A stretch of 48,546 nt of DNA from NCBI GenBank assembly GCA_017303575.1, contig JAFLCL010000037.1, positions 1-48,546 on the forward strand, written 5' to 3'. The position numbers and the translations under genes were made by a program. The notes beneath the pieces were generated by a model. That model did not search any database, was not told the origin of the DNA, and saw nothing but the letters and a program-made list of their open reading frames with translations. This document shows positions 43,093-48,546 of the stretch, one piece after another; position 1 is the stretch's first letter, and every line of letters starts with the position of its first letter. The DNA comes from Deltaproteobacteria bacterium. GTDB lineage: Bacteria; Myxococcota_A; Polyangia; Polyangiales; Sandaracinaceae.

Positions 43093-43267
43093 GTCGGCGA
43101 GCTCCAAGAAGAAAAGCACCCTTCGATCGGCGCTCGGCGAGCAGCGATCGGCGGGCGTGATGGGTGCTAGAGCGCACGATGCGTGCCACGCGCTCCCGCT
43201 CTGAATCTGCACCGTTCGGTCGACCCGCCTTCGTTGCGCGGAGCGCGGCCAGTCAGAATGACGTAGC

Positions 43268-44959
43268 GTGTCGCGCAATTCGAAGGAGGCCGCCGTGCGC
43301 GCCGATGACTTGGACCTGAAAGAGCTCTTGGAGGTCGACGCCGATGGGGGTGTCATCCGCTTCGCGAAGCAGCGCGTGTTGCTCCTCGACGCAGTCGCGA
43401 TGGGGCTCCTCAGGAATTACCTGATCGAGAATTTCGGCCTCAACGCAGCGCGCACGGTGTTGACGCGGTTCGGGTTCGCGCACGGCTGGCGCATGGCGGA
43501 GGCGCTGCGCACGGAATTCACGTGGGACACGGACCTCGACTGGAAGCGCGCCGGCACACGTCTTCACGCGCTCCAGGGCCTGTTTCGCATAGAGCCCGGG
43601 AGCTCTGGACCGCTGGCGAAGGAGGGCGTGACGCTCGTCTCGTCGTACGAGGCGGAGCAGCACCTCCTCCATTTCGGGCGCTCGGACTTTCCCGTGTGCT
43701 GGACGCTCTGCGGGCTGACGAGCGGCTACCTGAGCCGCTGCGCGGGCGAGGAGATCTTCGTGCTGGAGGACCGCTGCGTCGGCCGCGGAGATGCCGCGTG
43801 TCACTTCGTGGGCCGCACGCGCGAGGCGTGGGGGAACGAGCGCCAAGACGAGCTGCGCTTCTTCGAGGCAAAACGTCTCAAGGAGTCACTCGATGTCTCA
43901 CTCCAGCGTGTCACGGAGACACTGAAGACAGCGGAGCGGAAGCTCCGCGAGCGAAAACGCGCGCTCGTCCGCGTGGCGCCCGATCTGGATGACTCGTTCG
44001 GGGTCATCCGCGAGAGCGCGTCGATGCGGCAGCTCGTCGATCTCGCGTGCCGCGTGGCCAAGGTCGACTCCACGCTCCTCATCACGGGCGAGAGCGGCTC
44101 GGGCAAGGAGCTGATCGCCCGGCTCGTGCACGATCAGTCCTCGCGCGCGTCGGGCCCCTTCATCGCCGTGAACTGTGGAGCGATCACCGAGACGCTGCTG
44201 GAGAGCGAGCTCTTCGGCCACGTGCGCGGCGCGTTCACAGGCGCGACGCAGGACCGGCCGGGGCTCTTCGAAGCCGCGAACTCCGGGACGTTGCTGCTCG
44301 ACGAGGTGGGAGAGGTGTCTCCGGGCATGCAGGTGAAGCTCCTGCGCGCGCTGCAAGAGCGAGAGGTGCGCCGGGTGGGCGAGAACAAGACCCGTTCGTT
44401 CGATGTGCGCGTCCTGGCCGCGACGAACCGCGACCTGGTGGAGGGCGTGGCGAGCGGTGTGTTCAGGCAGGACCTCTACTACCGACTCAAGGTCGTCGAG
44501 CTGCGGGTGCCTGCGCTGCGCGACCGTCGCGACGACATCCTCCCGATCGCGCGCGTGCTGCTCGCCGAGGCGTCGCTCCGCATGAAGCGGAAGATCACGG
44601 GCCTGTCGCCCAGCACGGCCGACCAGCTGCTCCGCTACGACTGGCCCGGAAACGTGCGCGAGCTCGCCAACGCGATGGAGCACGCCGTCGCCCTCGCGCG
44701 GACCGCGCGCGTCGAGCTCGAGGACCTGCCCGAGGAGGTCCGGCACGCCGCGCCCCGGCCCACCACCACCACGAGCGGCGGGGTGCGCGCGCTCGAGGAC
44801 GTCGAGCGCGACTACATCCTCGCTGCGCTCGATCTCAACGCCGGCAACCAGACGCAGACCGCGGCGCAGCTCGGGATCGCCTCCGCGACGCTCTACCGCA
44901 AGCTCAAGAGCTACGGCCTCCTCACGAAAGACAAGCGCACGCCGCGCGCGCCGACGTGA
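43268..44959 (+). CDS. Sigma-54-dependent activator with XylR_N and V4R sensor domains
   Basis: 563 residues. Order: XylR_N domain (about 15-110), V4R ligand domain with four conserved Cys-type positions ([23 protein letters not shown]; 120-195), a coiled B-linker, the AAA+ domain with GESGSGKE (about 273-280), RGAFTGA (about 320, the sigma-54 contact loop) and LLLDEVGEV, and a Fis-type HTH at the C-terminus ([20 protein letters not shown]). This is the XylR/DmpR/PoxR architecture, which senses aromatic compounds and activates -24/-12 promoters. No obvious -24/-12 site was found next to it, so its target may be elsewhere. Confidence 0.93.
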   Translation: MSRNSKEAAVRADDLDLKELLEVDADGGVIRFAKQRVLLLDAVAMGLLRNYLIENFGLNAARTVLTRFGFAHGWRMAEALRTEFTWDTDLDWKRAGTRLHALQGLFRIEPGSSGPLAKEGVTLVSSYEAEQHLLHFGRSDFPVCWTLCGLTSGYLSRCAGEEIFVLEDRCVGRGDAACHFVGRTREAWGNERQDELRFFEAKRLKESLDVSLQRVTETLKTAERKLRERKRALVRVAPDLDDSFGVIRESASMRQLVDLACRVAKVDSTLLITGESGSGKELIARLVHDQSSRASGPFIAVNCGAITETLLESELFGHVRGAFTGATQDRPGLFEAANSGTLLLDEVGEVSPGMQVKLLRALQEREVRRVGENKTRSFDVRVLAATNRDLVEGVASGVFRQDLYYRLKVVELRVPALRDRRDDILPIARVLLAEASLRMKRKITGLSPSTADQLLRYDWPGNVRELANAMEHAVALARTARVELEDLPEEVRHAAPRPTTTTSGGVRALEDVERDYILAALDLNAGNQTQTAAQLGIASATLYRKLKSYGLLTKDKRTPRAPT

Positions 44960-44971
44960 GCGGCGAGACGA

Positions 44972-45009
44972 TTGACTTCGGATGACGTTGGTCATATGAC
45001 AATCGTCAT
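44972..45009 (+). promoter_or_regulatory. Promoter with two tandem operator palindromes
   Basis: A -35 element TTGACT (44972-44977) and -10 element TATGAC (44995-45000) are separated by exactly 17 bp. Overlapping them are two back-to-back palindromes, each ATGAC-N4-GTCAT (44982-44995 and 44996-45009), which together form a larger near-palindrome with 9-bp outer arms (CGGATGACG/CGTCATCCG). Binding of the TetR protein encoded at 45021 would block RNA polymerase; autoregulation is inferred. Confidence 0.8.
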
Positions 45010-45020
45010 CCGAGGTCGCG

Positions 45021-45602
45021 ATGAACGTTCGAGCCGATCAGAAGTCCAAGACCCGCGCGTCGATCCTCGCATCGTCTGCGCGGCTGCTCCGTGAGCGCGG
45101 CATCGTCGGCGCGCGCGTGGCGGACGTGATGGAGGGCGCGGGCCTGACCGTCGGGGGCTTCTATGCGCACTGGCCGTCCAAGGAGGCGCTCGTCGACGAG
45201 ACGATCACCACCACGGCGTGCGCGATGCGGGAGCATCTCTTCCATCGCCTCGATGACAAGCCCGAGGAGGCCCGCGCCGAGGTCGTGGTGAAGCGGTACC
45301 TCTCGGTCGCGAACCGCGACCAGATCGCCCTCGGCTGCCCCTTTCCTGCGATCGCGGGCGAGATCGCGACGACGGCGCCGGCCCACGCGCCCGTCCTCGC
45401 CGAGCAGATCGAGGCCCTGACCGATGGCATGCGTCCGCTCGTGCCCGATCGTCCGGGCATCACCTCGCGGCAGCTCGCGCTCGGGCTCGCGGCCTTGATG
45501 ATCGGCGGCCTCACGCTCGCGCGCGCGACGCGCGGCACGCCGCTGTCGGATCAGGTGCTCACGTCGTCACGCGCCCTCGCGCGTGTGGTCCTCGGTCGTT
45601 GA
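45021..45602 (+). CDS. TetR-family repressor (AcuR/NemR-like), autoregulated
   Basis: 193 residues. TetR DNA-binding domain ([44 protein letters not shown]) and a C-terminal domain with [11 protein letters not shown], where this branch often carries a redox- or ligand-reactive Cys (here the Cys in LGCPF). The gene starts about 11 nt after the tandem operators, and the thiolase gene follows 16 nt after its stop, so repressor and enzyme share a transcript. An inducer such as an electrophile, acrylate or acyl-CoA is possible but not shown. Confidence 0.9.
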   Translation: MNVRADQKSKTRASILASSARLLRERGIVGARVADVMEGAGLTVGGFYAHWPSKEALVDETITTTACAMREHLFHRLDDKPEEARAEVVVKRYLSVANRDQIALGCPFPAIAGEIATTAPAHAPVLAEQIEALTDGMRPLVPDRPGITSRQLALGLAALMIGGLTLARATRGTPLSDQVLTSSRALARVVLGR

Positions 45603-45618
45603 ACAAGAAGGAGTCGTC

Positions 45619-46851
45619 ATGACCAGCTACATCCTCGATGCCGTTCGCACTCCCCGTGGTCGCGGCAAGGCCGGCAAGGGCGCGCTCTCCGGCGTGCACC
45701 CGCAGGAGCTGCTCGCGCCGCTCCTTCCTGCGCTCGCGGAGCGCAACGGCTTCGATCCGCAGCGCGTCGACGACGTGGTGATCGGCGTCGTCTCGCAGGC
45801 GGGCGAGCAGGGATCGAACCTGGCGCGCAACGCGGTGCTCGCGTCGGGCTGGCCGATCGAGGTCACCGGCGTGTCCCTCAACCGCTTCTGCGGATCGGGC
45901 GTGCAGGCCGTGAGCTTCGGCGCGATGGGCGTGGGCTCGGGCATGCAGGATCTCGTCGTCGCAGGCGGCGTCGAGAGCATGTCGCGCGTGCCGATGGGCT
46001 CGGATGGCGGCGGCACGGACGGCCAGAACGCGCGCCTGCGCGAGACGTACTTCCAGGTGCCGCAGGGCATCAGCGCGGATTTGATCGCGACACGCGAGCG
46101 CTTCTCGCGCGCGGAGCTCGACTCGTTCGCGCTCGGCTCGCATAGGAAGGCGGCGCGCGCGATCGAGGAGAAGCGCTTCGCGCGGAGCCTCGTGGCAGTG
46201 CGTGATCGTTCGACGGGCGCGCTCCTCCTCGATCGCGACGAGCTCGTGCGTCCGGACACCAGCCTCGAGGGCCTCTCCCAGCTCAAGCCGAGCTTCGTCG
46301 AGATGGGCAAGATGGCCGCGGGCCCGAACGGCGAGACGCTCGATCAGCTCGCGCTGCGCGGCTACCCGGACACGCGCGAGATCACTCACCTCCACACCGC
46401 AGGCAACTCAAGTGGCCTCGCGGACGGCGCCGCGGCCGTGTTGCTCGCGTCGGAGCGCTGGGTGAAGGAGAGCGGCAGGAAGCCGCGCGCGAAGATCCTC
46501 GCCGCGGCCACGATCGGCAGCGAGCCGGTGATCATGCTGACGGCGCCCGCGCCCGTGAGCCTCAAGGCGCTGAAGATGGCCGGCATGACCGCGAAGGACA
46601 TCGACGTCTGGGAGATCAACGAGGCGTTCGCGGCCGTGGTGCTCGAGACGGTGCGCAAGCTCGACCTCGACCCCGATCGCGTGAACCCGAACGGTGGCGC
46701 GATCGCGCTCGGCCATCCGCTCGGCGCGACGGGCGCGATGTTGATCGGCACGGCGCTCGACGAGCTCGAGCGCAGCGACAAGAGCACGGCGCTCGTGACG
46801 ATGTGCATCGGCGGCGGTCAGGGCGTCGCGATGATCCTCGAGCGCGTGTAA
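45619..46851 (+). CDS. Acetyl-CoA acetyl/acyltransferase (thiolase)
   Basis: 410 residues from the ATG at 45619, with AAGGAG 5-6 nt upstream. All thiolase active-site elements are present: nucleophile Cys91 in [11 protein letters not shown], the SMSRVPMG region, the [16 protein letters not shown] loop, NEAFAAV, His366 in [14 protein letters not shown] and Cys396 in CIGGGQG. It catalyses condensation of two acyl-CoA or the reverse cleavage of 3-ketoacyl-CoA in fatty-acid oxidation. As the second gene of a TetR-controlled operon it is likely induced by a fatty-acid-type substrate. Confidence 0.94.
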   Translation: MTSYILDAVRTPRGRGKAGKGALSGVHPQELLAPLLPALAERNGFDPQRVDDVVIGVVSQAGEQGSNLARNAVLASGWPIEVTGVSLNRFCGSGVQAVSFGAMGVGSGMQDLVVAGGVESMSRVPMGSDGGGTDGQNARLRETYFQVPQGISADLIATRERFSRAELDSFALGSHRKAARAIEEKRFARSLVAVRDRSTGALLLDRDELVRPDTSLEGLSQLKPSFVEMGKMAAGPNGETLDQLALRGYPDTREITHLHTAGNSSGLADGAAAVLLASERWVKESGRKPRAKILAAATIGSEPVIMLTAPAPVSLKALKMAGMTAKDIDVWEINEAFAAVVLETVRKLDLDPDRVNPNGGAIALGHPLGATGAMLIGTALDELERSDKSTALVTMCIGGGQGVAMILERV

Positions 46852-46867
46852 GGCGCGAGCCGATCGG

Positions 46868-47788
46868 TCAGGGCGCGAGTCGATCGTTGCCGCAGGCGTC
46901 GAGGCGACCGGTGTCGTCGCACGTCGGCGCGCGGCACGTCGGCTCGCCGGTGCAGCCATCGCCGCCACAGTCCTGGCAGCAGATCAGGCCGTCGGCGCAG
47001 CGCAGGAGATCACCGTCGATCGTGCACGTCTGTCCGACGCCGCGGTCGTCGTGGCACTGCGCAGCGTCGATGCAGCCGCGCTGCTCGTCGAAGATCTGGA
47101 GGGGCCCACACGTGCAGGCATCGGCCGCGCACGCAGCGGCGCACGGGACGCCACAGGTGGACGGACAGCACACGCCTTCCCACGTGCCGCCGGTGCTGGT
47201 GCACAGGGCCTCGGGCGGTGTGGTGACGGCGAAGCAGCCGTCGTCGGGCGCACAGCCTGCGCCCTCGACGAACGAGCGACCGACGCCGCAGTCGCAGACG
47301 GGCATACCGATCAAGCACTCGGACGGGAGCGAGTGACCGCACTCGTAGTGGTGGCACTCCTCGGTGAAGAAGAGCCACTCGCCGCCGGTGGAGCGACAGA
47401 GCTCGGGCACGCAGCTCGCGTGATCGGCGAGGCAGTCGCTCTCGCTCAGCACGCCGAGGCCACAGTCTTCTCCGCGACACGCGCCGCAGTCGATCTGCGT
47501 GCAGCGCTCGCCGTCCCAGTACCACTGGTCCGGCCCGTCGCAGAGCGCGGCGCACGGCTCGCTCGAGACGCGCATCGGCGTACAGTCGCTCGGCGCGCGG
47601 AACGCGTCGAGGAAGAGCGGCGCGTCGGTGCCGGGGAGGACGAACGCATCGACGGGCACGCCCGAGTCCGGATCGAGAGCGCGAGCGTCGGGCGCGGTCG
47701 TCCCCGTGTCGGGCGCCAGCGAGTTGCTCGAAGGGCAGCCGACGACAGCGAGGGCGAGGAGGGCGGCGAAACGAGAAGCGAGGCGCAT
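46868..47788 (-). CDS. Cysteine-rich surface lipoprotein
   Basis: 306 residues. Lipobox AVVGC (Cys18) after a short signal, an Asp/Pro/Thr linker, then more than thirty Cys residues in several short modules (CGACRGEDCG, CLADHASCVPELC, CCPSTCGVPCAAACAADACTC, CCQDCGGDGC). This is the pattern of myxobacterial disulfide-stabilised cell-surface proteins, akin to but distinct from the repeat protein at the left end of the window. No enzymatic motif. Likely anchored in the outer membrane and facing outward. Confidence 0.82.
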   Translation of the reverse strand: MRLASRFAALLALAVVGCPSSNSLAPDTGTTAPDARALDPDSGVPVDAFVLPGTDAPLFLDAFRAPSDCTPMRVSSEPCAALCDGPDQWYWDGERCTQIDCGACRGEDCGLGVLSESDCLADHASCVPELCRSTGGEWLFFTEECHHYECGHSLPSECLIGMPVCDCGVGRSFVEGAGCAPDDGCFAVTTPPEALCTSTGGTWEGVCCPSTCGVPCAAACAADACTCGPLQIFDEQRGCIDAAQCHDDRGVGQTCTIDGDLLRCADGLICCQDCGGDGCTGEPTCRAPTCDDTGRLDACGNDRLAP

Positions 47789-47918
47789 GCAGTGTGGTGG
47801 CCCGAGCGCCTCGATCTCGTCACGACAACACAGATTCCAGTGGACGGGTCACGTGTCGTCTCCGCGCCGACGCTGCGCTGCGGCCCCCGCCCGCGCGCGC
47901 CTCGCGGTGTCTTTCTTC

Positions 47919-48546
47919 TCAGTCGGCGATGGGGGCGTCCGTCGCGCGCACGGTCGTGAGGTTGGGGAGGCTCACGGGAGCCGCGCGGTTGGTGGATCGT
48001 GTGGCCACGCAGCCTGCGCCACCACCACCACCGCCCGCGTTGTCTGCGTCCGTGCCGGCCTGACCGTTGAGCGCGCTGTCGCCAGCGCCCTGTCCGCCTG
48101 GCCCCGCCGTGTAGACGCCTATCCCCGAGGAGCCGCACGCGACACCACCGGCGGGACGCGCGCTCGGCGCGGCGAGGTAGCCGTCCTGTCCCTGTCGGCC
48201 GTCGTCGCTCGGGTCGTCGGAGCCGTCGTAACAAGCACCCGCGCCGCCGCCCCCACCACGTACGTCGAGCTGTGCGGAGGCGCCGTAGGTCACGACCACA
48301 CCCTCGAGGAGGACCGCGCCGCCGGCGCCACCACCGGCACCCGAGCCCGAGGTGCCATCGCCACGCAGGCCCGGACCGCCGCCACCGCCGGTCACGAGGA
48401 TCGAGCCGTTGAGGGTCAGTTGACCGCGCGTCGAGATCTGGATGGCGCCGCCGCCGCGGCCACCGACGCCGCGGTTGGCCGTCGAGCCCGAGCCGTTGCC
48501 ACCCGCGGCTCCGCCAGCGAGCGGTGAGAGGAGCGTCGGCGTCGAT
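47919..48546 (-). CDS. C-terminal part of Gly-rich secreted protein (5' end outside window)
   Basis: 208 residues are visible, ending at 47919; the frame stays open to the edge of the window, so the start lies beyond it. The sequence is dominated by Gly with Ala, Ser and Asn in short beta-strand units (AIQISTRGQLTLNGSILVTG, VVVTYGASAQLDVRGGGGG), which resembles parallel beta-helix or Gly-rich repeat regions of secreted myxobacterial proteins. Two Cys near the end (ACYDGS, GCVATR) may form a disulfide. Function unknown. Confidence 0.72.
   Translation of the reverse strand, partial: STPTLLSPLAGGAAGGNGSGSTANRGVGGRGGGAIQISTRGQLTLNGSILVTGGGGGPGLRGDGTSGSGAGGGAGGAVLLEGVVVTYGASAQLDVRGGGGGAGACYDGSDDPSDDGRQGQDGYLAAPSARPAGGVACGSSGIGVYTAGPGGQGAGDSALNGQAGTDADNAGGGGGGAGCVATRSTNRAAPVSLPNLTTVRATDAPIAD

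Noticed and set aside
42485..43189. Long 234-residue version of the GlsB/YeaQ-like protein
   Set aside because: Only the last 88 residues match the family, and a good ATG with ribosome-binding site lies at 42751; the extension overlaps another gene.

Overview
The window comes from a very high-GC, gene-dense chromosome of a delta-proteobacterial type, most likely a myxobacterium (Myxococcota, Polyangiales/Sandaracinus-like). The evidence is the cysteine-rich surface proteins with disintegrin-like repeats, the many Tat-exported lipoproteins with Asp/Ala/Pro linkers, an Omp85 protein with seven POTRA domains next to a TamB-like protein, an H1-like Lys/Ala protein, and a sigma-54 regulator with XylR_N and V4R domains. 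I saw no rRNA, tRNA, CRISPR array, insertion sequence or phage module. The taxonomic placement is inference.

Layout. 1-1730: 3' part of a cysteine-rich disintegrin-repeat protein. 1864-4475: two TetR regulators and a divergent metallo-beta-lactamase-fold hydrolase, with two copies of one perfect operator-like palindrome. 4554-6409: small or unknown proteins. 6428-11140: DUF47/PhoU-like protein, a divergent metallophosphoesterase, an EAL protein and a PhoX-type phosphatase. 11197-11447: a small zinc-ribbon gene broken by one frameshift. 11731-14394: a ClpB-family AAA+ protein whose first ATPase domain looks degenerate. 14498-18865: DUF3829 lipoprotein, a two-gene DUF1844 operon, PhoD, an H1-like protein and DUF1761. 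18896-21425: WYL regulator and a btaAB pair for betaine lipids. 21739-31341: an outer-membrane assembly/lipid-transport block on the minus strand (TamB-like, unknown, cNMP-binding protein, Omp85). 31437-33053: RF3, followed by a large palindromic repeat. 33280-38907: Zn-ribbon membrane protein, beta-propeller, TonB-C protein, N-acyl-D-amino-acid deacylase-like enzyme and an SDR lacking its catalytic Tyr/Lys. 38998-43092: envelope/stress small genes (YqjD/YqjE-like, AI-2E family, lipoprotein, LEA-like, methyltransferase, GlsB/YeaQ). 43268-46851: sigma-54 regulator, then a TetR-thiolase operon with a readable promoter and doubled operator. 46868-48546: two secreted or surface proteins.

The most interesting theme is a possible phosphate-starvation (Pho) network. 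A direct repeat of GTCAC at exact 11-bp spacing, with 20 of 22 positions identical, lies upstream of both the DUF47/metallophosphoesterase pair and btaAB. Weaker 11-bp repeats precede phoD and phoX. Two exported phosphatases, a PhoU-like protein and phosphorus-free membrane lipid synthesis are what a Pho regulon would control. This is inference, because no PhoB/PhoR is present in the window.
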